Source: Komagataella phaffii GS115
Lineage: Eukaryota > Ascomycota > Pichiomycetes > Pichiales > Pichiaceae
Direction: 5' to 3'
NCBI RefSeq assembly: GCF_000027005.1
Contig: NC_012965.1
Coordinates: 545,001 to 609,000 of the forward strand
Length of the DNA: 64,000 bases
Both the position numbers and the translations under genes were made by a program. Below the pieces are notes generated by a model. The model worked only from the letters and a program-made list of their open reading frames with translations, had not been told where the DNA came from and made no database searches. Of this stretch, positions 9,429 through 17,966 are shown in pieces (positions within the stretch are counted from its first letter, which is position 1; each line of letters opens with the position of its first letter).

Positions 9429-10028
9429 TCAATAGTGATCTGAATGAATTGCAGCATCCTTATGGTTTCCCTTTTGATCGATGAACACACTTTGTACATC
9501 TTTTTCAATACTAGAGTCATTCAAAGCATCTAGCAACTCCCATCTCTTGGATTTGGTCAATTCATGTTTTGCCTCAGAGTATGTGCACCATTTCCTTTCA
9601 CGTTTGGCAGACTCTGGCCATTCTTGGGAGAGTTCTCTTACAATCATTTCATACAGGTGAAACTCTGATCTTGGAATACGTTCACCATCAATATCGAGAT
9701 CCTTTTCCTTCAAGTCACCGCTTCCTTTTTGGAAACGATGATCGAAGACAACCTTCAACTTCTTGGTGATTTCTCCGAAAATTCCAGCTTCTTCCCAAGT
9801 TTCTCTGAGAGCTGTATTTCTGTAGTCGTCTTCTTCATCTTTTTCAATGCCTCCCTTCGGCAAGATCCACCTATCTTTATGCTTGGAGGAAGAGATCATG
9901 ATAACTTTGTCTTTGGCTTCATTTAATGGTACACATCCTGCTATCAATCTAGCTCCACTTGTCTTTGAGTACAGTTGGGATTCCCTTCCCTCTCTAGCTA
10001 CTGCTAAGGGGACAAATTCTGCAGCCAT
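9429..10028 (-). CDS. DDP1: Diphosphoinositol polyphosphate phosphohydrolase (Nudix)
   Basis: A 199-residue Nudix hydrolase of the Ddp1/Aps1/DIPP group. It cleaves diphosphoinositol polyphosphates and diadenosine polyphosphates, and in yeast also acts as an endopolyphosphatase. The N-terminal AREGRESQLYS..GARLIAGCVPL and DRWILPKGGIEKDE closely parallel yeast Ddp1. The Nudix box spans residues 59-82 with the metal-binding RETWEEAG, and the later ERKWCTYSEAKHEL block is also family-typical. The frame is open four codons further to a TTG. The ATG at 10026-10028 is the first Met and is used. Convergent with GET4 at 16 bp. Confidence 0.92.
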   Translation of the reverse strand: MAAEFVPLAVAREGRESQLYSKTSGARLIAGCVPLNEAKDKVIMISSSKHKDRWILPKGGIEKDEEDDYRNTALRETWEEAGIFGEITKKLKVVFDHRFQKGSGDLKEKDLDIDGERIPRSEFHLYEMIVRELSQEWPESAKRERKWCTYSEAKHELTKSKRWELLDALNDSSIEKDVQSVFIDQKGNHKDAAIHSDHY

Positions 10029-10576
10029 ATGACGTACCAATGTATAACAGTGGAGGTTGCGACAAGTCTACGCGCGAAAGAGATGCCTAGATAAGGCTCT
10101 GGACTCAGAGGAGAGATAGTGTCATGGATAGTTCGACGGATCTTCAAACGCATCTTTGAGTATCTGGGGAGATGGTTTGAATATTCGGATAGCCAGGTGA
10201 TTTGAGGCTCAGAAAAAGGAAGTTTTGTGTAAGAGGGAGTTTCAGTTGACTAGAAACAGGATAATTCATCCAAAATCAAGACCACAAGAAGGAAATACTG
10301 GACTACTTTTGGTGCAAGATCACCCATCACTAGCTACTGCAACAGTGTCCGTCTTCATCTCTCTTAATTAGTTATAAAGTTAACCCATATCCTCTGTTTC
10401 TACAGACGCTAGACTTAAGATATTCACGTGACACACAATCTGGTTGACGCGCGATCTACACCCGGAAACGGAAATCTTTTGTGACCGCTCAGCTTTCATT
10501 TCTATGAAGACATTTGGTATATTGGAGCTAAACAAGCAATACTAGCCAATCAGCAGACCCTTCTGCATAATCATTA
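10029..10576. other. Intergenic region upstream of DDP1 and downstream of RPS28
   Basis: A 548-bp space serving as the DDP1 promoter and the RPS28 3' region. A CACGTG E-box occurs at 10425-10430, inside TTCACGTGAC, where Cbf1- or Pho4-type factors could bind. Two CGCGCGA-like motifs flank it. No convincing ORF or RNA gene was seen. Confidence 0.5.
10425..10430. promoter_or_regulatory. CACGTG E-box upstream of DDP1
   Basis: A CACGTG core with TCACGTGA flanks, the Cbf1-preferred form. It lies about 400 bp upstream of DDP1, whose product acts on inositol pyrophosphates that signal phosphate status. Function is inferred only. Confidence 0.3.
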
Positions 10577-10780
10577 TTAACGCAATCTTCTAGCTTCTCT
10601 CTCAGACTCCATGAGACACAAAATATCGTTTTCTCTGACTGGACCCTTAACGTTTCTGACAATAGTTCTGGAAGAGTCGTCCAAGAATTCAACTCTGACC
10701 TGGGTGACACCACCACGAGATCCTGTTCTTCCAAGTACCTTGATAACCTTGGCTAATGTTACTGGAGTTTTGGTGTCCAT
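10577..10780 (-). CDS. RPS28: Small ribosomal subunit protein eS28
   Basis: 67 residues, the exact eukaryotic S28e size: [20 protein letters not shown] through the end [10 protein letters not shown]. It is a near-identical match to yeast Rps28, including the [13 protein letters not shown] core and the RNVKGPVRE motif. It sits at the mRNA exit side of the 40S subunit. The reading frame is open for 34 further codons upstream, but that extension is unlike the family and the ATG at 10778-10780 gives the conserved start. Only 168 bp separate this start from the DUR3 stop, so its promoter is compact and overlaps the DUR3 3' region. Confidence 0.97.
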   Translation of the reverse strand: MDTKTPVTLAKVIKVLGRTGSRGGVTQVRVEFLDDSSRTIVRNVKGPVRENDILCLMESEREARRLR

Positions 10781-10948
10781 TTTTGTAGTATTTGTAGAGG
10801 TTGAAATTTCAAGAGGCACGATTTGGATTTTTGGAGGAACGGTCTGACGAGATTTCGAGCACGATCTGGAGAATAGTAGCATGTAGTCCTAACGGAATAA
10901 TACACTGAAAAAAACCTGATTACCTAAACAATATATCACTACTAAAAA

Positions 10949-12973
10949 CTACATATCATGGTCACTGTCAGTGATCACGTTTACGTGGTGCTCGTTCTTT
11001 GCTTCAGCCACTGAGGGCGTTGCAAACGATTGGTCGCTTGTACTGATTTCTTTAACTTCTCCTGCCCCGTAGTAAAGATGGCCTTCTTTTCCTAGGAGTT
11101 TCATAATAACGTACCGTAGCGTAACACGACTCTCATATAATGGCCAGATAATGATCCACATGGCAGCTAAATATTCCCAAATGATGGTGATAACAACCCA
11201 AGCGGTGAAAAATCGTTTAGAGAAAATGTAGCCTGAACCGTACAGCGACAGAGGTAAGATAAAGACAAAAATCGAAGCATGAATAATCAAAAAGATTCTG
11301 GTCTGGATCAATGATTTGTTCAATTGATCGAGGTCAGTCTCTTGCACTTTCATCCTCTCTAGCTCAGTCTCCTCAGCATCGTCACCTGCCTCAAACTGAT
11401 CATTCAACGTAGATAAATCGAAAGATTGCGGCTTTATCAAAGAAATCAGGAAAATATACAATGGTGAGGTAAAGACAGACACAAAGTTACCAATGGCGGA
11501 AGGATAGTTTCCAGCCAAATTATCTTTGTTTAGCTCGCCGTAGAAATGATGGCAAGATCCCAACCAACAAGCAACACCTGTGAGCGTCGCCATGGTTGGA
11601 CCGAACCACATGGCATGTTTTGTCATCTTTGGGTAGAAAAGCATTCCAAGTAAAGCTCCAAGGACAGGACCTAAAGCAATACCAATAAAGTTCAAAATCC
11701 ATCCGATCGTAACTCCTATGTAGTTGAATACCACAGCTAAACCTCCCATAAAAATAGAGAAAGCAATAACAAATATGTGGGATGCAGTCACCAATTGCTT
11801 TCCGGAAGCTTTTGGATTGACATAGGATCGGTAAAAGTCATAGGTTAAAATGGAAGAACAAGAAATAAGTTCTGCAGACATGGCTGATGTGACAGACATA
11901 AAAATCATAACGACAGCAGCTGCAGCTCCGCTTTTCCCAAAGATAGCAGCCATTCCATAGACCAACGGCAGTCCCTTTTCGGCCTCCTCTACAGTTAACG
12001 CATTAGGATAAGTGTATGAAGCTGGGTTGTTAGTGAGAGCCAGGGCAGCCAAACCAGTACAAGTTCCCAATCCCCAAGGAATTATTTGCCAGCAGAGTCC
12101 CCCGGTAATGTAGCCAAACATGACATCTTTCGCAGAAGCCGCAATAGCTTTTTGGGAGTATGAAGGATCTCCAAAAACTGTACTGGCACCTCCCATCAAC
12201 AAGTTCCAAGCAGTGAAAATCATAGCCCTATTATCAAATGTCAGGTATGATCCATTTGCAGCAGATGATGGGCTCTCTTTAGCAATTTCGGTCAAAAGAT
12301 CGTACATCTTTCCTGGTGATCCAATCAAATCAGAAGTACCGTAGACTGTAGTCAAACAGACTAGGATAATGACATAAATGATCACGGTGTGAGTCCAATC
12401 AGACAGGAATGTTGCTTGCAAACCACCAAACAACGTATAGACACACACTCCCATAGGTAATAGGAAGCATGCCGCAACGATATGCATGCCGGTGGAAAAG
12501 GAGAATCCTTGAGAGCCTCCCAGCAAGAGCATGCAGCTCACGATCACATTAGTACCCAGACAGTAGGATAGATAGACCAAGTGGCCACCTCTACCAAATC
12601 TAACTCTGGCAACTTCAGCAATTGTATGAATACCAGGGCACCTCTTCTTTATCTCAATAGCCACCAAAGTGAACAGTAAGACTTGAAAAGATCCCATAGC
12701 TGCATACCAGTATGAGCCGACCACACCATACTGGTATGCCCACTGAGAGGAAGTCAGCAGAGTACCAGGCCAAGTCCAACTACTGACAACACAACTACTA
12801 ATCAAACCCTGCTTTACAGATCTCGAAGCAGTGGTAAACCTTTCTGAGTCTTGTTTCTGTCCCAGAAATTTCTTAGCAGTGTAAGTAGTTGCCATCATTA
12901 ACAGGGCAAAAGCAGCACCCAAACCTAGGGCTATCCCGTAACCAAAACCTTGAGTCAGTATGAATTCAGTCAT
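10949..12973 (-). CDS. DUR3: Dur3-type urea/polyamine transporter (SSF family)
   Basis: A 674-residue sodium:solute-symporter-family plasma membrane protein with about 15 hydrophobic segments. Family features include VVSSWTWPGTLLTSSQWAYQ, RFGRGGHLVYL.YC, GGLQATFLSDWTHTVIIY and GGASTVFGDPSYSQKAIAAS, all typical of Dur3. Family knowledge: Dur3 is the active urea transporter of fungi and also carries polyamines. In S. cerevisiae it is controlled by nitrogen catabolite repression. The ATG at 12971-12973 is the first Met. It is divergent from the amidase gene. The shared 732-bp upstream region is rich in GATAA sites, consistent with GATA-factor control. Confidence 0.93.
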   Translation of the reverse strand: MTEFILTQGFGYGIALGLGAAFALLMMATTYTAKKFLGQKQDSERFTTASRSVKQGLISSCVVSSWTWPGTLLTSSQWAYQYGVVGSYWYAAMGSFQVLLFTLVAIEIKKRCPGIHTIAEVARVRFGRGGHLVYLSYCLGTNVIVSCMLLLGGSQGFSFSTGMHIVAACFLLPMGVCVYTLFGGLQATFLSDWTHTVIIYVIILVCLTTVYGTSDLIGSPGKMYDLLTEIAKESPSSAANGSYLTFDNRAMIFTAWNLLMGGASTVFGDPSYSQKAIAASAKDVMFGYITGGLCWQIIPWGLGTCTGLAALALTNNPASYTYPNALTVEEAEKGLPLVYGMAAIFGKSGAAAAVVMIFMSVTSAMSAELISCSSILTYDFYRSYVNPKASGKQLVTASHIFVIAFSIFMGGLAVVFNYIGVTIGWILNFIGIALGPVLGALLGMLFYPKMTKHAMWFGPTMATLTGVACWLGSCHHFYGELNKDNLAGNYPSAIGNFVSVFTSPLYIFLISLIKPQSFDLSTLNDQFEAGDDAEETELERMKVQETDLDQLNKSLIQTRIFLIIHASIFVFILPLSLYGSGYIFSKRFFTAWVVITIIWEYLAAMWIIIWPLYESRVTLRYVIMKLLGKEGHLYYGAGEVKEISTSDQSFATPSVAEAKNEHHVNVITDSDHDM

Positions 12974-13521
12974 TATGTATGTGATGTAGTTCTTCGATTT
13001 AGATTTTCAGAACAAGAATTTGGGCGTCTTTTATATCTTCAAAGGTGGTGGTGATCTTCTTCCGGTAATCTTTAACTGATAACTAACTGATAAACTGCTT
13101 TTCGACGTTTGCCGATGTCAGGTGGAAAAATAAGGTGAACCCAAACTTGCCAATCCATTTATCAGACCCCAAGGCACTGCGATATCGTTGATTGTGCATG
13201 ACGGTTTTTATCCGATCGGATGAAAAATGCTTATCTGTTGAGTCGAGATTTATCGTTATGGTCGCCGGCAATTACCAATTATGACAACTTTTTTACGTTT
13301 TCAACATTGCGTGGAGAGGGCTTTTCTCGAAAGGGAAGGTGATTCAATTTATGTGAAACTTGGTCGACGAGGTACTAAATGAATGTGAATAAAGCCTTGG
13401 AAGAACAGGTTTTGCTGATCGAATTATCAAAATAACGTCTCTGACAACCACCTAATGGTTCCAATCACCAGATAATCTTTTAGATGATTCAGATCATCCC
13501 TTATTGATATTGGAATAATAT

Positions 13522-13564
13522 CGGATATGCACCGGCTATCGGAAAAGTACCGGATATGTAGCGG
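13522..13564 (+). promoter_or_regulatory. Paired CGG-N8-CGG elements (candidate Zn2Cys6 sites)
   Basis: CGGATATGCACCGG and CGGATATGTAGCGG share CGGATATG and the 8-bp spacer, with a further TATCGG between them. They end about 140 bp before the amidase ATG. Zn2Cys6 dimers bind paired CGG triplets with defined spacing, and such a regulator is encoded just past the amidase. Confidence 0.55.
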
Positions 13565-13575
13565 ATAGATGAGTG

Positions 13576-13590
13576 GATAAGATAAGATAG
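13576..13590 (+). promoter_or_regulatory. Tandem GATAAG cluster before the amidase
   Basis: GATAAGATAAGATAG gives two overlapping GATAAG sites plus a GATAG, 116-130 bp upstream of the amidase start. This is the arrangement used by Gln3/Gat1 in nitrogen-catabolite-repressed promoters. Confidence 0.6.
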
Positions 13591-13705
13591 TAAAGACAAA
13601 CAGATTACCAATGGAGTCTCTTCGATTGATGTAAGCAATATCATTATAAAACATGGACAGGCTTCCATTCGGTAGAGATCTCAAAGAAAAACTAAAAAAA
13701 AGACA

Positions 13706-15385
13706 ATGCCAACATGTATTGAGACAACTACTGCCAACTGGGAATCAATTAGTGAGCAAAAGAGGAACGATATCATCTCTGCTATACCAGAAGATTGGAT
13801 TTTGAAAAATATCCCTTCTTCCGAGAAGGAACCCAACGCTAAGCTCTATCTGGATAAAGTTTTACCTGAAGCCGAACAATCTATTACTAGCTTAGATACC
13901 ATCGAATTGAGGGACAAAATTGCCAATGGTGAGCTGTCATCATATGAAGTTTGTTTTGCATTTTGTCATAGGGCCGCCTTGGCCCATCAATTGGTCAATT
14001 GTTGTATTGAAATCTTCTTTGATAAAGCTCTCGAGAGGGCAAAGGAACTAGACGAAATTTTGAAGGCTACTGGTAAGCCTGTTGGTCGTCTCCATGGAGT
14101 TCCCATCTCTTTAAAAGATCAAGTGAATCTTGAGGGTTTTGACTCTTCAATTGGTTACGCTGCTTTGGTAGGGAAACCTAAACGTGCCGACGACGTCTCC
14201 TTGTTGGCTAAAATTTTATACAATGAAGGTGCAGTTTTCTACGTCAAAACTGCTGTCCCCACTGCAATGATGTGTGTTGAAACCTACTCCAACATTAATG
14301 GATACACCACCAATTCAAACAATAGAAACTTATCTTCTGGAGGGTCTTCCGGTGGTGAAGGATCACTGATCGGCTGTCAAGGTTCTGTATTAGGTATTGG
14401 AACAGATATTGGTGGAAGTATTAGAATTCCCTCAGCCTTAAACGGAATTTATGGTCTGAGACCTTCTCATGGAAGAATTCCATATATGAAGGTGTTCAAT
14501 TCATATCTGGGACAGGAAGTGATGCCGTCAGTTATTGGCCCCATGTCTGTCAGCTTGAAGGGGCTCAAACTTTTCACACAGGTAGTGTTAGATTCTAAAC
14601 CTTGGTTGTGGGATCCAAAAAGTATGCCAATTCCCTGGAGATATGATCAAATCACTGACCAATATTCCAACAAAAAGCTATGCTTTGGAGTTTGGAAATG
14701 GGATAAGTTGGTCATGCCCCATCCTCCTGTTCTCAGAGCTGTCGATGAATGCGTAGCTGCCCTGAAAAAAGCTGGACACCAAGTAGTTGAGTGGGATCCA
14801 CCATGTCGGAAGAGCTTAGTCGATATCGGACTTGAAGTTCTTTCTGCAGATCGCTACAAAGAGATTGAAGAGAATTGTGCAAAAACGGGAGAGCCCTTAT
14901 TCGAAGCGCTCAGAAATCTCTGTGTTGATAGCGGAAGCAAACAACCAATAGAGGTCAATGCTTGGTGGGATATATCTGAGCGCAAATATGCCCTCCAACA
15001 GACCTACAGCGAATACTGGAATAATACGGTCAATAGCACTGGAACAGGAAGACCAGTCGACGGTATAATCGCTCCAGTTTGGTGTTCAGCCTCTTATGAG
15101 AACGATAACTCCTACAAAACACCATTTAATTACACCGTGCCCTTTAACGTTCTGGACTTTCCATCCGTAGTGGTTCCTGTGTTGAGGAGCGATAAGTCTA
15201 TAGACTTAAAGGATGAATCATATGTTCCAGTGGATGAGATTGACAATACAGTCCAGGAATACTACGATGCTGAAAAATTTGATAACATGCCTGTATCCGT
15301 TCAAGTTGTAGGCAGGCGATGGGAAGATGAAAAGGCACTTTTTATGGCGGAAGTTCTGAGCGAAAGTTTGTCTTCAAATCCTTGA
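13706..15385 (+). CDS. AMD2: Amidase-signature enzyme (acetamidase/AmdS-like)
   Basis: A 559-residue cytosolic amidase-signature hydrolase. The catalytic Lys is K137 in GVPISLKDQ, the cis-Ser is S214 in SSGGSSGGEGS, and the nucleophile is S238 in GTDIGGSIRIPS. The 24-residue spacing between the two serines matches fatty-acid amide hydrolase. The N-terminal extension and the downstream VIGPMSVSLKGLK match fungal AmdS/AMD2 acetamidases, which release ammonia from simple amides. It is divergent from a urea transporter and is followed on the same strand, 152 bp on, by a Zn2Cys6 regulator. This supports a role in nitrogen scavenging. The true substrate (acetamide, formamide or larger amides) cannot be read from sequence. 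Confidence 0.9.
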   Translation: MPTCIETTTANWESISEQKRNDIISAIPEDWILKNIPSSEKEPNAKLYLDKVLPEAEQSITSLDTIELRDKIANGELSSYEVCFAFCHRAALAHQLVNCCIEIFFDKALERAKELDEILKATGKPVGRLHGVPISLKDQVNLEGFDSSIGYAALVGKPKRADDVSLLAKILYNEGAVFYVKTAVPTAMMCVETYSNINGYTTNSNNRNLSSGGSSGGEGSLIGCQGSVLGIGTDIGGSIRIPSALNGIYGLRPSHGRIPYMKVFNSYLGQEVMPSVIGPMSVSLKGLKLFTQVVLDSKPWLWDPKSMPIPWRYDQITDQYSNKKLCFGVWKWDKLVMPHPPVLRAVDECVAALKKAGHQVVEWDPPCRKSLVDIGLEVLSADRYKEIEENCAKTGEPLFEALRNLCVDSGSKQPIEVNAWWDISERKYALQQTYSEYWNNTVNSTGTGRPVDGIIAPVWCSASYENDNSYKTPFNYTVPFNVLDFPSVVVPVLRSDKSIDLKDESYVPVDEIDNTVQEYYDAEKFDNMPVSVQVVGRRWEDEKALFMAEVLSESLSSNP

Positions 15386-15537
15386 TTAAGTAAGTCCTTA
15401 TCAACGCCCATTTCGTGATTAGATTAGATAGCGATAACAATGTAATTTGGAAAAGTATTCTCTTCATGAAAAATCTATATAGTAACCATTAATCCACGGT
15501 TTACACAAACAGGCCCATTGCTCGTCGTTTCTATTGA

Positions 15538-17466
15538 ATGTCCAAAGAGGCCATCAGAATCTCAAAGGCGTGTGAAGGCTGTCGGCGGCGCAAGGTTAAG
15601 TGCACCGGTGGAAATGTATGTGACTCATGTAAAAGATGGAACGATATATGTCGGTATAGAGAGTTCAGTCGTCCATCCAAGGAGAGAAAAAAGAGGAGAA
15701 AAATAGACCCAGAAGTGAAGTTGAAGAAGCCTGAGGAAGAGAATGGTGTGCTGAATCTTCAATTACCCGGCCTGTTAAGCGCCAACTCAGCTGAGTTCTT
15801 CCAGAATAAATACTTTGGTCCTGCCAGTAACTTCTCCTTTGTCACCCATTTGAATCAATACCTGCAAGCAGCAGGACTACAGGATGGTAATAATGGAATC
15901 GACCGGTTTGGTATGCAGCTCGTTACGCTGAGAAACTTTGAACACGTAGACATTGAAAGTGAACTGGCAAAACTCAGCTATCACCAAGCCTATTCTCTGT
16001 TGGAATTTTACTTTGAAACATGGCATATACCTTATCCAATTTTTGATCCAGAGTTAATGTTTGGAAAGTTCAAAGATGTCTGGCTTTATTTGAAAGGCGA
16101 TAAGAAATCAAGTATCGTGAACAAGTATGACAAAGCCGTTATCTATCTGCTCATGTCAATTGGAGGAGTAGTTTCCTGCTTTGATAGCAATTCGCTTGCC
16201 CCTCATATTCCTCTTGCCAGAATTCTATTTGAAATGGCAAGAAGAGAGGTTCCCAATATCCAGTTAGATATCTCCTACGAGGCCGTTAAAGTGCTATATT
16301 TGTTCAGTCTTAGCTCTGCCAATTTTGGAGATACAAGCATTTCGTATCTTTACTCTGGATCTGCTGTAAGATCGGCATTTATATTAGGACTTCACAAGAA
16401 TGCTCTAAGTCTAGACAATCAGTTCCAGGGGAAGGGGAAGAAGCAGGAAATGTATGAAAGGCATAGAATTTGGGTCGCTACCTGGGTTTGGGAGAAATAC
16501 TGGAGTTTCTGTATGGGAAGACCAAGTTGTATTAAAGATGACATTCCCATTCCCCACCCGATACCGGAAGTGTACACGAGTGCTGGATACACAAGCAGCA
16601 AATTGTTTCCCATTAATCTCCCTCACATGAAGCTAAGAGTGTATTTTACTCACTTCTGTACTAAGATACAGGCCAGTCTCTACAACACCAGTGATGAGTT
16701 TCCAACAGTGTTCAAACTAGTCGAAAGCATATCTCAAAAGCTGGATGAAATATATCCTGAATCCAACGAGAACAGATTGTGCTTTTCTGACAACAGTCTT
16801 GCTCAGAATTTATCAGACCAAGAATGGAGAGAGTGGTTTTGGATACGTGCATACTACCTGTATTTGAAAATGTTGAGTTACCGGCCAATCTTAGTATTTT
16901 CAGCATATCTGAAGCTTCGAACGAACTGTATTCCTAAAGATCTTCGTATTCAACTCGATGAAGGTTCTGAGAAATGCTTTGCAATAGCTTTGCAATTCGC
17001 CGAGTTCTTGATTGAATCGAATAGGTACAAAAAACACATGCGTCTTCCTATATTTTTCATTGCTACGTATGTTGAAAGTGCTTGTACTGTTCTATTGTTC
17101 TACATTGTGAGCAACTACAACTACATCTCACCGGAGCAGGTTTCTAAAGTTTGGGATACTCTTCACAAAACATGCGCTTTTTTGGAAGGTGTTTCGGGTC
17201 CGTATATTGAAAGCAGCCGACTCATCGCAAATGATGCTATCAAGTCATTACAGACCGTTCTTCTTTCCAGACAGAACCAAGCTGAGCCTTACAAGATACC
17301 AGTTCCCCCTGCAGGGCTAAGCGATGATATAATGATCAATCGTATGAAAAAATTGCATGGAGAATCGGTTGACTCTAGTAATTGCATTCAACTGGATACT
17401 CCCATTAATGAAGAGGACTTTGAGTCGTTCTGGCAAGATACAATTAATTGGCTTTCCAGTACTTAG
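15538..17466 (+). CDS. Zn2Cys6 fungal transcription factor next to amidase
   Basis: A 642-residue regulator. The N-terminal binuclear zinc cluster has Cys at 12, 15, 22, 28, 31 and 38 (C-x2-C-x6-C-x5-C-x2-C-x6-C), in ACEGCRRRKVKC. It is followed by a basic linker (KERKKRRKID) and a fungal-specific middle homology region from about residue 130. That region has YSLLEFYFETWHIPYPIFDP and an RHRIWVATWVWEKYWSFCMGRPSCI block. Such proteins usually act as dimers on CGG pairs. Its position directly after the amidase suggests a pathway regulator analogous in role to Aspergillus amdR, though direct orthology is not claimed. The ATG at 15538 gives the cluster its usual N-terminal position. No close named relative was recognised. 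Confidence 0.88.
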   Translation: MSKEAIRISKACEGCRRRKVKCTGGNVCDSCKRWNDICRYREFSRPSKERKKRRKIDPEVKLKKPEEENGVLNLQLPGLLSANSAEFFQNKYFGPASNFSFVTHLNQYLQAAGLQDGNNGIDRFGMQLVTLRNFEHVDIESELAKLSYHQAYSLLEFYFETWHIPYPIFDPELMFGKFKDVWLYLKGDKKSSIVNKYDKAVIYLLMSIGGVVSCFDSNSLAPHIPLARILFEMARREVPNIQLDISYEAVKVLYLFSLSSANFGDTSISYLYSGSAVRSAFILGLHKNALSLDNQFQGKGKKQEMYERHRIWVATWVWEKYWSFCMGRPSCIKDDIPIPHPIPEVYTSAGYTSSKLFPINLPHMKLRVYFTHFCTKIQASLYNTSDEFPTVFKLVESISQKLDEIYPESNENRLCFSDNSLAQNLSDQEWREWFWIRAYYLYLKMLSYRPILVFSAYLKLRTNCIPKDLRIQLDEGSEKCFAIALQFAEFLIESNRYKKHMRLPIFFIATYVESACTVLLFYIVSNYNYISPEQVSKVWDTLHKTCAFLEGVSGPYIESSRLIANDAIKSLQTVLLSRQNQAEPYKIPVPPAGLSDDIMINRMKKLHGESVDSSNCIQLDTPINEEDFESFWQDTINWLSST

Positions 17467-17489
17467 AGATGTAGTGGAAATAAAAAAAG

Positions 17490-17563
17490 TGGTCCCTAGC
17501 AGGATCGAACTGCTGATCCCCGCGTTATTAGCACGATGCCTTGACCAACTGGGCCAAGGGACC
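17490..17563 (-). tRNA. tRNA-Ile(AAU)
   Basis: A 74-nt intronless cloverleaf on the minus strand. The acceptor GGTCCCT pairs with AGGGACC, the discriminator is A, the anticodon loop is GCTAATAAC and the T arm is CAGCA-GTTCGAT-CCTGCT. It differs at only a few paired positions from yeast tRNA-Ile(AAU). A T run (17482-17488 on this strand) directly downstream is the Pol III terminator. It sits 23 bp past the stop of the Zn2Cys6 gene, on the opposite strand. Confidence 0.96.
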
Positions 17564-17966
17564 ATTGATTAGTTGAGAGTAGCTAATATTATACTATATG
17601 CTTATTATGAACATTTAGTGCTGCTATCTTAATCAATCCAATAAGTGCTCCATTAAGGGAAGACAGAACCTTTCGTAGCAAGAACTTTATTTTGCGACCT
17701 ACTCTGCCAGACAACTATTTGGAAGTACTGTAGCTCGTTTTTCTCACCTCCTATTAACTAAGAAGTTAGTGAGTTGAAGTGTTTGAATCCCCCTCATACT
17801 GATAGTAGTATACCATCACTGTATCTTGCATTCTCTGCTCTATCAGTGCACGACCCTAACTTTTTTTTTTTTAGCATTCGCGAGTCCAGTTAGATATTTG
17901 ATAAGACAGCCAAGTATAAACCGTACTACCTTAACTAATCCCACCAACTGCATTGACTGAGCAAGA
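17564..17966. other. GLN4 promoter region
   Basis: 403 bp between the tRNA-Ile 5' end and GLN4. It contains a 12-T tract (17861-17872) about 95 bp before the GLN4 ATG, typical of nucleosome-depleted housekeeping promoters. No solo LTR was recognised beside the tRNA gene. Confidence 0.5.

Larger units (their letters stand above)
12974..13705. promoter_or_regulatory. Shared divergent control region, DUR3 / amidase
   Basis: 732 bp without a gene. At least eight GATAA/TTATC cores are visible: 13078-13082, 13089-13093, 13159-13163, 13208-13212, 13231-13235, 13471-13475, 13576-13580 and 13581-13585. A TCCGATCGGA palindrome lies at 13211-13220, and two CGG-N8-CGG direct repeats at 13522-13535 and 13551-13564. 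GATAA is the known target of Gln3/Gat1-type nitrogen regulators. The arrangement implies joint control of both genes by nitrogen quality and a pathway-specific factor. Confidence 0.65.

Noticed and set aside
17564..17966. Solo LTR or retroelement remnant beside tRNA-Ile
   Set aside because: tRNA genes are common Ty targets, but no TG...CA-ended repeat or target duplication was recognised.
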